Positions 1 through 10,068 of a stretch of DNA of 64,000 bases are shown piece by piece. The stretch comes from Metellina segmentata. Lineage: Eukaryota > Arthropoda > Arachnida > Araneae > Tetragnathidae. A model generated the notes under the pieces. It worked only from the letters and a program-made list of their open reading frames with translations. It searched no databases and was not told the DNA's origin. The translations under genes were made by a program, and so were the position numbers. The stretch's first letter is position 1; every line of letters starts with the position of its first letter. The stretch spans positions 34,327,742 through 34,391,741 of the forward strand of contig OX375881.1 in the NCBI GenBank assembly GCA_947359465.1. Direction: 5' to 3'.

Positions 1-305
1 ATGATTCGAGTGCTACAAGAGATGGCGCAACAAGTTACAAGTTGCGTATCAACAAATTAACTATTCCTTGATCAGCAATACTCAGACAGATTTCATTGCC
101 TTATTTGGTATCATTTGATGGGACATCTTAAAGTAAATAGAAGGGAACAAATGGATCACGGCGTGGGAAGATGAATTTAGCTTAGCTTGCAAAAATTAAT
201 TATTTCTGATGCAATGGGCTGCGAAACTGTAAAAGGCACGTGAAAAAACACTCGGAGGCGCCGGCCAACCTCGAAGCAATTTTCTCACGATTCCTTTTTT
301 AATGA
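1..305. other. Unassigned AT-rich sequence
   Basis: I see no open frame, terminal repeat or known element in this leading stretch. Confidence 0.5.
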
Positions 306-350
306 CACACACACACTCACTCACACTCACTCACTCACACACACTCACTA
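306..350. repeat. CACT/CA-rich microsatellite
   Basis: Short irregular array of CACA, CACT and CACTCACT units, seen directly in the sequence. Confidence 0.9.
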
Positions 351-408
351 CCCTACAATAATGGACAGGACAGCAAGATGTGATGGTATAAGGGAAATAA
401 TACATGCT

Positions 409-1016
409 TTAATAGGGAGATGGTCCCCCATGTGCTGCAATTACACTACCAACCCTTCTGGGCATACTTTCAACAAGGTTTTGATAAACAGCTATGAGTA
501 TTTGTGTCCGTAACTGCTGCAGGAATGTCGCCAGCTCAGCTTTAGATTTAGGACATGGTCCGTAAGCGTCGCTCTAACTCGTCCCACAATGGATCTATGG
601 TATTTAGGTCGGGAATCTGAGCAGGCCACAGGGAAGACATTTTACATCCATATCGTAATACCACTGCTTGACAGAGGCAGCAAGATTGCACGGTGCGTTG
701 TCATCCTGGAAGTAACATTCATCCATTCCATAAAATTGTCAGAGCGTAGGAAGAATCTGATTGTCCTAAATGTTCATGTAGGACTCGGCGTTCAATTTAC
801 CAAGAACAACATGCAAAGGTCCCAGGCCATACCACGAAAAACACCCCCTAAAAAGTAGTCGCTGGCGTCCGGTCCATTATTGTACGGTACTGTATATTCT
901 ACGAATGTTTCGTTATTTTTCGGCTTGCGATCACTTTGTTGTAGCCAAGAACTCTTGCATGGAGATCCTCCTTTTGAAACGTGATGCGAGGACAGTTTTC
1001 CACACAGTTCTATCAT
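409..1016 (-). pseudogene. Tc1-like transposase remnant
   Basis: Degraded DDE transposase of the Tc1/mariner superfamily, read on the minus strand. The second catalytic block appears as YFQDDNAPCNLAASVKQW around 655-720. The block with the third catalytic acid is shifted or altered, but the conserved stretch WPAQIPDLNTIDPLWDELE is readable around 560-640. The C terminus ends at a TAA at 409-411, after PRRVGSVIAAHGG, which is the usual end of this family. The N-terminal half contains several frameshifts and stops. I found no flanking inverted repeats, so this is an old truncated copy. The family identity is firm; the exact limits are not. Confidence 0.8.
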
Positions 1017-1382
1017 TATAATAATTTTCTTCAGTTAATTGCCATTATTTTGCTGATCCGGTGAGGCGTGAGATGGCATTCTTTAATTTCAGTTCAACAG
1101 TCCAATTTGCCAAAGTTGAAATTTTCTCATCCTCTTTCAACCACTCAAGGGCATTGTCGTGATATTTCTCCTAACTATTTGAATAGAATTTGCAGTGTCG
1201 TTTGTTGAGGGTATTTACATTGCATTTGGCGTATTTATTTGACAATCTAATAACTGTTTTTGCATTTCCTATCTGTTGAGAATCAATCTATTTGAGAAGC
1301 AGGAGGTGCGAGTGGGAGCAGTGGAGGTTGGGGTGTACTTAAAAGTTCAACTGCTTCTGTAGGTGTTGGATTAGTTTAAATA

Positions 1383-2801
1383 CACTCATGTCCATAATTT
1401 AAGGATAATTCAGAATCACACTGAAATCGAACTCAAAAGTAAAAATTTCACCCGTAGAATTATCGCACACATCTTCAAGAATAATATCCAAATTACAGGA
1501 AGTCATCAGATGACGCCGATAGTACGTCACAATGACGAGAGTGTAAAAGAGGTGTATGTAAGGAATGATAGCAAAGAAGTAAAATTGTTCACATGCGATC
1601 TGTAAGCCGCTCAGTGTCACAACCGAATAGTTATGGCACAGAGGACGCATGTCGATGATTCTTTACGTGGTAGAATTATCGGTTAACTGGAATGTTGGCG
1701 TACTCAGACGGAAGTATCAGTGGAACTTGGAATCGCCCAAAGTGTAATCTTTAGGCTTTGTCAACGATTCCAAAATGATAGAAATGTCAGTAGACGTTAC
1801 AGTACAGGTTGAACCGGAGTTACAACTCCGAATAACGACCGGTATTTGGCAGTAATTGCAAAATGAAGCAGACGGAGAACACCATCCGACCTTTCTCGTC
1901 AGCTATCTTCAGCCACGGGTACGACAGTTTCAAGGCAAACCGTTACAGACGTTTGGGACATGTTGGTCTATATGCTCGCATACCTGTCAGATGTGTTCCG
2001 CTCACGGCAACTCACTGTCATCAGCGGTTAGCCTGAAATAGAGAACATGCAATGTGGGCATCGTCACAGAGGACTTGTGTGATGTTTTCTGACAAGTCCA
2101 GGATTAACTTGCAGTCTGATTCACGGCGGATGTTCATATGAATAACGTGGTACCCGCTACCACCAAGACAGCATCATTATTATACTGGGCTCCAGAACAC
2201 ATCTACATGTTCAAATCGGAACCATGAGAGGCCAAATTTATCGGTACATCATTCTGGAACAACATGTACGCTTTTTAGGGGTGCCATGGGAGCAGAATTT
2301 GTGTTTATGGATGACAACACCCGTCCTCACCGTGCAAACATTGTAAACGAATGCCTTGAATCTGAGGATATCACCCGTATAAAATGGCCAGCATTCTCAC
2401 CTGATTTGAAGACTTGAATCCTATAGAGAATGTGTGTGACATGCTTGGCCGACGAGTTTCAGACAGTCAACCACCTCCTTCATGTGAATCGGAACTTCGG
2501 ATAATTTGATCCTCAGCATGCCTAGGCGTTGTACGGACTGTATTTCATCGTCTGGGAGACATACATTGCATTAACCATCATACCAACCATGTTATGTTAA
2601 GTTTTTGTAAGGTCGATATTTTATGTAATTGCTCCAGTGAGCAGAAATCGTAGTTTTCATGAATGGTATCATACATACACCATCTTTTTTGTTCTTTATC
2701 TTTTGTTTAATAAATGGGCTTTATTAATAAGTCACGTTTGTTTTATTTCTGAACTTTTATTAGCCGAAGCTGGCATTATCCTTAATTTATGGACATGGGT
2801 G
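1383..2801 (+). mobile_element. Tc1-like element with both terminal repeats
   Basis: A 1.42-kb element bounded by imperfect inverted repeats of about 27 bp. The left end reads CACTCATGTCCATAATTTAA and the right end, reverse-complemented, reads CACCCATGTCCATAAATTAA. A TA dinucleotide lies just outside each end (1381-1382 and 2802-2803), as expected for Tc1/mariner insertion. The size is normal for a full-length Tc1. It carries the broken transposase described separately. A SINE was inserted about 115 bp downstream of its right end. Confidence 0.85.
1633..2575 (+). pseudogene. Tc1-like transposase, broken
   Basis: The frame opens at ATG 1633 (MAQRTHVDDSLRGRIIG) and meets a TAA after 17 codons. 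Further stops and frameshifts follow. The N-terminal helix-turn-helix region, the motif VFMDDNTRPHRANIV around 2300-2345 (second catalytic Asp) and the C-terminal DLNPIENVCDMLGRR stretch around 2410-2450 (catalytic Glu) are all recognisable. Tc1 transposase binds the terminal repeats and performs cut-and-paste at TA sites. This copy cannot make a full protein. An overlapping open stretch at 1856-2041 is out of the transposase frame and was not used. Confidence 0.85.
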
Positions 2802-2917
2802 TAAATCTGCGGTGTCCTAAAGTGCATACCTTCACGATTCCTTTGATCATCAACATTTGATTGCATTCGCTGAGTAACGAATTCATCTAATTTTCCGTCT
2901 TTTTCTCTTCCACTATG

Positions 2918-3111
2918 TTCACGTTGGGTTGGCGTGGAAGTTTGGAGAGTGGGGTGCCAGCTCAGGTGTTGCTTCGTCATCTGACCGTGGTTCAAAATTA
3001 CGAGGTGTTGTCCTCGGATCTTTCCCTTAAGGGACTGATCCCGGACCGTCGTCAATAGCCCGTTGTGTTGCTCTAGTACGACGTTAACTAAAAATTACCA
3101 ATTACCATTAC
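2918..3111 (+). mobile_element. 5'-truncated SINE with target-site duplication
   Basis: Body and tail of the same SINE as at 5485-5817: the stretches TGACCGTGGTTCAAAATTAC and CTCGGATCTTTCCCTTAAGG are shared. It lacks the tRNA-like head. It ends in a short ATTACC repeat tail and is flanked by the 12-bp duplication TCTTCCACTATG (2906-2917 and 3112-3123). Truncation at the 5' end plus a target duplication is the signature of LINE-driven retroposition. Confidence 0.9.
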
Positions 3112-3123
3112 TCTTCCACTATG

Positions 3124-4090
3124 CGCGTGATTAAATTGTCCTTATTCCTATTGCGAGCGAAAGATTTCTCAAACGCAACTCAGATCTCAACTGGGCGACA
3201 TTCATATGGCTGGCTTCTTGAGCGCTTAAGGCACACAACGCAGTGTTTACATCTGTTGACATTCCACAAAATTGTTCAGTTAAAACTGTACAAGGAAGGA
3301 AGGTACACAAGGAAGGTAGTGAATTCCGTTTGATCTGGAATAAAAAGCTTGGCGAGAACTTTCCTGGCGATCCTTGGAGAAGAGCGTCCGAGTTAGTCTT
3401 AGCGACGTATGAGTTAGACGTGGCAAGTTAGGCTTAACGACCGCTTACTATGCTTCTAAATTTTACGATAAAATTTGAAATAATTTTTCTGTATCGCCCG
3501 CGCTTTAAAAGGTGTATGGGAGTGGGGACAAGGAAATTTAGTTCGAGACAGATTATTATTACAGTAAAGAACTAATTTATTTAAAACACATACCCAACGA
3601 ATAACTTTTTTTTTATGTAGAATATAAAAGGAAATATTCGCGACTCCTAAAAGGATATTAAACAAAAATATACTTGCTTTTGAGGATTACATGAAAGATA
3701 AAAGGTACATGATGAAATTTGAGCGCGATATGGCAACGGATTACGAACGTGAGTCGATACGACCCACAAAGGTAAAACAATAATATTTATTCAATTGCTG
3801 CAAAAAAATTCGATTACAGAGAATAAAAAGTATTGGATCCAAAAATACAAAAAAAAATAGACAAACACAAATTCAGATAAATAAGAGATCAAACAAAATA
3901 CTTCATTAAAGCAGATTATCGTAGTGAAATCGTTAAAAAATATGTATCAACCTCTTAGAAAGAATATACATATTGAGGACAAACTTTAGAAAAGAAACAG
4001 ATTTTGAGAAAATACTGAAGAAAGAAATGACTTCATATGTGAAATGGAGTCAAAGGAAAATATTTGTCTTTTATATATGACTACTTAATG
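3124..4090. other. Unassigned; possibly decayed hAT body
   Basis: No convincing coding frame. The last 120 bp before 4095 resemble a decayed hAT transposase when frameshifts are allowed, so part of this stretch may be the eroded body of the hAT element whose C terminus follows. Confidence 0.3.
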
Positions 4091-4094
4091 ACGA

Positions 4095-4231
4095 TTAAAC
4101 CAACTAGTGTCGAAGCTGAGAGTGCCTTCTCGGCCGCTGGTTGTATTTACAGTTCATTGAGGAGTAGGTTGGGGGATGAAACAATTAATACGATTTGTTT
4201 CCTTAGATTGTTCTTTCAAACTCAAAAGTAA
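4095..4231 (+). pseudogene. hAT transposase C-terminal dimerisation domain, fragment
   Basis: One open stretch encodes PTSVEAESAFSAAG followed by SRLGDETINTICFLR and a TAA at 4229-4231. This is the conserved C-terminal dimerisation motif of hAT-superfamily transposases (PTSVEAERxFSxAG...). Only about 45 codons are recognisable and upstream sequence is frame-shifted. It is a dead fragment; I cannot define element ends. Confidence 0.8.
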
Positions 4232-4744
4232 TTTTCATCACTATATAACTTTGATTTAAGCAATTAAGAAGAATTAAGAGTTCCCTTTTTTGTTATGTTG
4301 ACCAAAAATCTGGCAAAGAATAGATTTTTATGTTAGTATGAGACAAGGTTAGGTACAATTTATGTGTCATTTGCTCAACGACATTAGAGGTAGAGACTAC
4401 TAAATTTTAGATCAATAGAAAAGTACTAGGTATAAAACAAACTGGTGTTTTTTGGTGTGGAAACTAGTAAAACTGATCATCATTAATGGTTTAACACCTA
4501 CTTCTAATAGAACAAGTAGTTTCTATAATCAATTATTGGTGATTGATTTCCTACCTATGGATAATTATTAATAAAGTTGATTTTCTAATGCTAAAATAAA
4601 CGTTTTGTTCGTCAATTGGGAATATCCTTTTTACCTACTTTCACTCAGCCGATTTTGGAAAAATACGTACTGGTGAGATAGACAAATTAACAAAGTACCA
4701 ATCCTGCCGGATTGGTGTCAATCCGGGAGGATTGCAATCCCTAC
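4232..4744. other. Unassigned AT-rich sequence
   Basis: No coding signal. A small GC-richer inverted motif around 4700-4735 (CCTGCCGGATTGG and CCGGGAGGATTG) may belong to an element end, but I could not assign it. Confidence 0.35.
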
Positions 4745-5280
4745 TTGACAATTTGTTTTTTTAAGTGTGAAGATAAATCTTCGATTCTGAGTGATATTGT
4801 GTCATTGGATAATGGTTCTATCTTGACCTTATCTGTCGCTTACTTTCCCAGCATTGTTTCGACAATAATAGCTAATGCTGGTGCAATGATAGACTCGGCA
4901 TAGGTGTGTGCTAATTTGCGTTGTGCTATTAATTATGCAACCTTGTAACATGCAATAAATCACTTTTATGTCATCTTCTTATAGTTTAAAAATTTTTTTT
5001 GCTGTTTTATTTTGCTGCGCTGCCAAGTTTTCAAAATATTCTCTTGGTTTGTTTTATGACCTCTGGGTGTGAACTTTCCAAATGTCTTTTTAGTTTACTA
5101 GGAACGAGAGCTTCTTTTGGAAGTTTCTTTTTGAAGATTACACAGAATGGTATTTGAGGGTCTTCCATTTCAATTAAGATGAATCAGAATTCGAATATAG
5201 TAATCTTTATACTTCCGTTTTTTTCTTCGTTATCTTTTGTTTGTGAAGCACCAGATTTTATTAAATATTTATCCATTATG
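4745..5280 (-). pseudogene. ZBED5/FAM200-like hAT transposase, N-terminal fragment
   Basis: Read on the minus strand with a few stops and frameshifts. It begins with MDKYLIKSGA near 5280. A BED-finger-like stretch follows, with KEALVPSKLKRHLESSHP (around 5030-5130), and then IEPLSNDTISLRIEDLSS (around 4760-4820). These match the order of conserved blocks in the ZBED5/FAM200 branch of hAT-derived proteins as I know it: a short start, a zinc finger with LKRHL, and then PLSNDT. The catalytic part is absent. A forward reading frame at 4712-4903 is only the opposite-strand shadow. Confidence 0.65.
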
Positions 5281-5484
5281 GTTAAATGAATAAAACATTT
5301 GTTAATTACACAGGTGTCTAAAATTATCTTTACATGCAGAGAATTACGGATTTCTCAGAAACTGTGAACAATAATTTTATCAATTTGTCTGGAATGGGAC
5401 ATAACATTATAACACATGAATACAAAGGAAAAAATTCAAGAACACTTCATATGATATAAAACTAGCATGAAACCATAAAAATGG

Positions 5485-5817
5485 GGCCGACCAATCGGTA
5501 TAGTGGTTAAGGTGTTAGCCTCTAGATCGGAAGGTTCCTGGTTCGAATCCGGGTTCGGGCATGGATGTTTGTAAGCGTATGGTGTAGAGGCGGCTGGTGT
5601 ACCTTAAATCTGTCGTGGCCGAAAGTCCTCACGTTGGGTTGGCGTGGAAGTTTGGAGAGTGGGGTGCCAGCTCAGGTGTTGCTTCGTCATCTGACCGTGG
5701 TTCAAAATTACGAGGTGTTGTCCTCGGATCTTTCCCTTAAGGGACTGATCCCGGACCGTCGTCAGTAGCCCGTTGTGTTGCTCTAGTACGACGTTAACTA
5801 AAATTACCATTACCATT
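5485..5817 (+). mobile_element. Full-length tRNA-derived SINE
   Basis: The head (5485-5565) is tRNA-like, with an A-box-like TATAGTGGTTAAG and a good B box in GGTTCGAATCC, which would be the internal RNA polymerase III promoter. A non-tRNA body follows (GTGGTTCAAAATTACGAGG, CTTAAGGGACTGATCCCGG), then a TTACCA repeat tail. The copy is flanked by the 13-bp duplication ACCATAAAAATGG (5472-5484 and 5818-5830). This is the reference copy for the truncated relatives at 2918, 8465, 9872, 9955 and 18500. The head is not a functional tRNA gene: the stems do not fold as a normal tRNA and the body continues directly. Confidence 0.9.
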
Positions 5818-5826
5818 ACCATAAAA

Positions 5827-7318
5827 ATGGACGGAACCAAGTTTCGGCGATTGGACAGAACCAACTTTCCAAGATTGGACGGGACCAACTTTCGGCGATA
5901 GGACGGAACCAACTTTCCAAGATTGGACGGGACCAACTTTCGGCGATTGGACGGGACCAACTTTCGGCGATTGGACGAAACCAACTTTCCAAGATTGGAC
6001 GGAACTAACTTTCGGCGATTGGACGAAACCAAGTTTCGGCAATTGGACGGAACCGGATTTCGGTAATTTGTCGGAACCAACTTTCAGCGAATGGACGGAA
6101 CCAATTTTCGGCGATTGGACGGAACCAACTTTCGGCGATTGGTCGAAACCAACTTTCGGCGATTGGACGGAACCAACTTTCAGCGAATGGATAGAACCAA
6201 TTTTCGGCGATTGGATGGAACCAACTTTCGGCGATTGGACGGAACCAACTTTCCAAGATTAGGCGGAACCAACTTTCCAAGATTGGACGGGACCAACTTT
6301 CGGCGATTGGACGAAACCAACTTTTCAAGTTTGGACGGAACCAACTTTCGGCGATTGGACGAAACCAACTTTCGGTGATTGGACGGAACCGGATTTCGAT
6401 AATTTGTCGGAACCAACTTTCCAAGATTGGACGGAGCCAACTTTCGGTGATTCGACGAAACCAAGTTACGGCACTTGGACGGAACCGGATTTTGGTAATT
6501 GGTTGGAACCAACTTTCAGCGAATGGACGGAACCAATTTTCGGCGATTGGACGAAACCAATTTTTGGTGATTGGACGGAACCAACTTTCGGCGATTGGTT
6601 GGAACCAACTTTCAGCGAATGGACGGAACCAATTTTCGGCGATTGGACGGAACCAACTTTCGGCGATTGTTCGAAACCAACTTTCGGCGATTGGACGAAA
6701 CCAACTTTCAGCGAATGGATGGAACCAATTTTCGGCGATTGGATGGAACCAACTTTCGGCGATTGGACGGAACCAACTTTCCAAGATTGGACGGGACCAA
6801 CTTTCGGCGATTGGACGAAACCAACTTTTCAAGTTTGGACGGAACCAACTTTCGGCGATTGGACGGAACCGGATTTCGGTAATTTGTCGGAACCAACTTT
6901 CCAAGATTGGACGGAACCAACTTTCGGCACTTGGACGGAACCGGATTTTGGTAATTGGTTGGAACCAACTTTCAGCGAATGGACGGAACCAATTTTCGGC
7001 GATTGGACGAAACCAATTTTCGGTGATTGGACGGAACCAACTTTCGGCGATTGGACGGAACCAACTTTCGGCGATTGGTCGAAACCAACTTTCCAAGATT
7101 GGACGGAACCAACTTTCGGCGATTGGACGAAACCAAGTTTCGGCAATTGGACGGAACCTGATTTCGTTAATTGGTCGGAACCAAATTTCGGTAACAGGTC
7201 GGAACCAGCTTTTGACAATTGGTCGGAACCAGTTTTTGGCAATAAATCGGAACCAGCTTTTGACAGTAGGTCGGAACCAGCTTTGGAAAATAGGTCGGAA
7301 CTAGTTTTTATTCAATAG
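5827..7318. repeat. 24-bp minisatellite, about 62 copies
   Basis: Tandem array of a 24-bp unit, typically CCAACTTTCGGCGATTGG plus ACGGAA, with variants (CCAAGATTGG, CAGCGAATGG, CCGGATTTCGG). The unit is 8 codons long, so several frames on both strands stay open for hundreds of residues (6375-7304 and 6404-7318 plus; 6005-7096 minus). In one plus frame it reads WTEPTFGD repeated. Higher-order repetition is visible: a segment starting at 6481 recurs at 6937 (456 bp, 19 units), and one at 6087 recurs at 6615 (528 bp, 22 units). There is no start context, signal peptide or non-repeat flank, so I treat it as satellite DNA rather than a gene. The right target duplication of the neighbouring SINE runs straight into the first unit. 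Confidence 0.9.
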
Positions 7319-8440
7319 ATCGGAACATAATACTTTCGAAAATGGGATGTAATTCACTTTCGGTAATTGAATGTATATTGCATAAGTTGTATACATATTT
7401 CACTCTGCAAGCGCTTAATATATTTTTTCCTGACCTATACTAAATCGATCAAGAGTTTGAAGACATCAGACAGAAGTGCACACCATTAAAAACCTACATA
7501 CGACATAACCATGAACAGAAACAAAAGGAAACAGTAAAATGGATCCAAGAATAATTTACCACTATTATTGAACGATACTCAAACACTTCAAACGAGTCGA
7601 AAAATTCAGAGAATGTGTGAAAATTCACAATCTACGCTTCAGTGGACGAATCCACGGCATCAATTTCGTAATCAAGAACCAGGGCTCTACCACTTACGAC
7701 TGCTAATATACTACATAGTTCACAACAATGCAATCACATTAAAGAAATTTAAAGCCTTACTTATTTCACAAATCTTTTGATTTTAAGAAATAGATAATTT
7801 GAATCAACGTCAATTACACAATTGGAAAAAAATAATATCATATAAAAACGCGGGAAAATTAAATTAAAAAAGTTTTTTTTCAGTAACCGCTGAGGTATAG
7901 TTACAAATACTATTTCAAAGTTACAAAACCCATGCAATTTTAATTATTTGTCAAATAACCTCGCGGCACATTTGACAATCTCTCGTGGTACACTGGTGTG
8001 CCGCGGCACACAGGTTTAGAAACACTGGTCTATACGAAACGTCTCAAAGTCATGAAACTGAAATGATTCCGAATTTCAGAAGAATTTAATCTATGTATAA
8101 TATGTTAAGTAACTATATTTCAGTATGACGGTTTATGGTAATTATTACGATATTACATACAATTGATTTGATTTCGCTTGATTGTATAGCAGTAGTAAAA
8201 TGTTCTTAACAATCTTCATGAACCAAATATCAGTAAATAAACCCATAAATAGGGTTCACTGGTATTTTGTTGGGACTATTCATCCAGCAGTGTTAAGTAC
8301 CTAAATGAGCTCGGGCATGGATTGCCATTCCTCGTGGTCCATACTTTCTCATAATTTTATGGAAATTGCACCCAAAACAAAAGGGATAAATATTGCCAAT
8401 GCATAGTAAAATAATTTCAGTCGGAAGAATCAGGATGCTG
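7319..8440. other. Unassigned AT-rich sequence with one palindrome
   Basis: No gene seen. Around 7965-8030 there is a GC-richer block with GTGGTACACTGGTGTGCCGC and the perfect palindrome GTGCCGCGGCAC. Blocks of this look often sit at hAT-type element ends, but I found no partner end. Confidence 0.4.
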
Positions 8441-8464
8441 TTTTACAAACTCCAAGAAGCCCAC

Positions 8465-8560
8465 TCGAATCTTTCCCTTCGGGTCTGATCTCAGACCGTC
8501 ACCACTAGCCAAATCTGTTCCTCCAGTGCTAGGTTGATTAAATATCTACCTTCCTCCACA
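8465..8560 (+). mobile_element. SINE body fragment
   Basis: Matches the 3' half of the SINE at 5485-5817: ATCTTTCCCTTCGGGTCTGA, then AGACCGTCACCACTAGCC and a GTTGATTAAAT end. No head and no clear target duplication. Confidence 0.7.
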
Positions 8561-8897
8561 ATATCAGGTGTTTCCTTCCGGAGATTAACCTTATTTCGGG
8601 GCTCATGCTTCATAATCAAAGACACGACCCCTTGCAGCCCACTCATTTTCTGGTTGCGGCTTGAGACATGAAAATGGGAAGGATAAATTTTACACAGATA
8701 ATATCAATTACAAAATCCGGGTAATTCTATATCACTCCATTACTCTTGTCAACTGGCTATGGAGCTGCTTTATAATATCAAACCTTCACGAAAGAATTCG
8801 CTACTCAATCGAAATTCCTCAGCAGTGTGATGACAGAAAACAATGAGAAATCTGGAAGACAGAATGAGACTAGGGAGTATAACTGGACTGTGATCAG

Positions 8898-9863
8898 AAG
8901 AGCTCGGATTTTGCATATTTTGCATACCTTCTTTTTAGTCTCTAATGTTAATAAAAATCCGTATTGAGTGTTTTTTAGCAATTTGCAACAAAAAAAAAAC
9001 CCAGAATTTATTTTGCATGGTTTTGCATACTGTGACCATTTTACATATTTTGTGCATATTTTTTTTTGCATATTTGTTTTTTTTTTGCATATTTTGTGCA
9101 TATTTTTTTGCATGTTTTTTTTTGCATTTTTTGTGCATATTTGAACGATTTTTCTCTATCTTTAAACATTATTACAAATTTTTTTTTTTTTTTTAAAGAA
9201 CTTTGTTTGGGGCGTTTGGATGGAAGGTTTTCAGAAGCAATCAAATTCAAATCAACTACGACTCACAAACACAAAAAGTGAAAAAGGTGTTAAAATATAA
9301 GAATATTCAACAGCCTTTCATCGTTTCAAAAGTTTGAGTCAGTGTCACGATCTTCGGAGAAGAACGAGATGTACCAATATCAAGGCATTGTTGAAATCCA
9401 ATAGTGCTCTCTATAAGTAGGAGAATGAACATTTTAGAGCCTTGAAGAAGTACACAGGCAAAGAAATTCCTCATGAATCGACACTCAGAAATAAATAAAT
9501 TACGCCAGTGTACAAGAAGATGATACAAAGAATGCAAAATGAGATGGGTGATTCCCCCCCACCCCCCATCTGGATGTCGAAACGACTTACCCCTGCTGAC
9601 GATATCTAATTTATGTAAAGAGTCGGGAAAAAACAAATCACTTTACTGTTTCCAGGACCAGCGGGCGAAGCAATTAATAAATACAATTGTGTATTAATTG
9701 AAGAAAGTGTGGATCATTTTCACTTTATCCCTTTCTACCTTTTTTGTAAGAATGAAATTTTTGTTGTTGTTGTAAATTCGCATATTTTGAGGTTTTAGTG
9801 CATATTCTTGGATTTTGTAATGCATATTCCAGGTCACATTTTTGCATATCGATCCGAGATCTA
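8898..9863. mobile_element. hAT element with 8-bp target duplication
   Basis: The 8-bp duplication GTGATCAG flanks the element (8890-8897 and 9864-9871), as expected for hAT insertion. The termini are short and imperfectly inverted: left AAGAGCTCGGATTTTGCATA, right (reverse-complemented) TAGATCTCGGATCGATATGC. Both subterminal regions are packed with T-runs and the word GCATATT (8910-9150 and 9770-9850). The flanking sequence closes up into an intact stretch of SINE when the element is mentally removed. At 966 bp it is far shorter than an autonomous hAT. It keeps a decayed coding remnant in the middle. Confidence 0.8.
9330..9690 (+). pseudogene. CGGBP1-like hAT protein remnant
   Basis: With stops and shifts allowed, the plus strand reads ALYK followed by FRALKKYTGKEIPHESTLRN (about 9405-9495). 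This resembles the conserved KYTGKxIPxESTLRKxY block of CGGBP1-type hAT proteins common in arthropod genomes. Family assignment is from memory of that block only. A minus-strand open frame at 9307-9636 is its shadow. Confidence 0.5.
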
Positions 9864-9871
9864 GTGATCAG

Positions 9872-9905
9872 TTACCCGTTGCTCCAGCGTGACGTTAATT
9901 TTCCT
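9872..9905 (+). mobile_element. SINE 3' part, split by the hAT insertion
   Basis: TTACCCGTTGCTCCAGCGTG plus ACGTTAATT matches the SINE end (GTAGCCCGTTGTGTTGCTC...ACGTTAACT). The matching upstream part (GGACTGTGATCAG, ending at 8897) lies on the other side of the hAT element. The SINE was therefore present first. Confidence 0.7.
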
Positions 9906-9954
9906 CCTACCTACATTGCATTTCAGATTAATTCAATACAAGATGAAGGTAGGC

Positions 9955-10058
9955 ATTTAAATTAACATCGCACTAGAGCAACACAATGGAATTGGCGACG
10001 GTCAGAGATCAAACCAGGTATTGAAAGATCCGAGGACAGCACGTTATTTTGAACCATG
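9955..10058 (-). mobile_element. SINE body, minus strand
   Basis: Reverse complement matches the SINE body: ATGGTTCAAAATAACG near 10058, then CTCGGATCTTTC and GTGTTGCTCTAGTGCGATGT near 9975. It lies immediately left of the Tc1 element that starts at 10069. Confidence 0.75.
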
Positions 10059-10068
10059 CTCATATATA

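Noticed and set aside
2732..3055. 107-codon minus frame, and the similar part of 5604-6080
   Set aside because: Antisense of the SINE body plus flanking Tc1 or minisatellite sequence.
5485..5565. tRNA gene
   Set aside because: A and B boxes are present, but the sequence runs directly into a SINE body with tail and target duplications, and the anticodon arm does not fold normally.
6005..7304. Long open frames of 300-363 codons on both strands
   Set aside because: All follow from a 24-bp repeat with no stop codon; there are no non-repeat flanks, start context or splice signals.
8805..9281. Several small Lys/Cys/Phe-rich frames
   Set aside because: Low-complexity T-rich and GCATATT-rich subterminal DNA of the hAT element.
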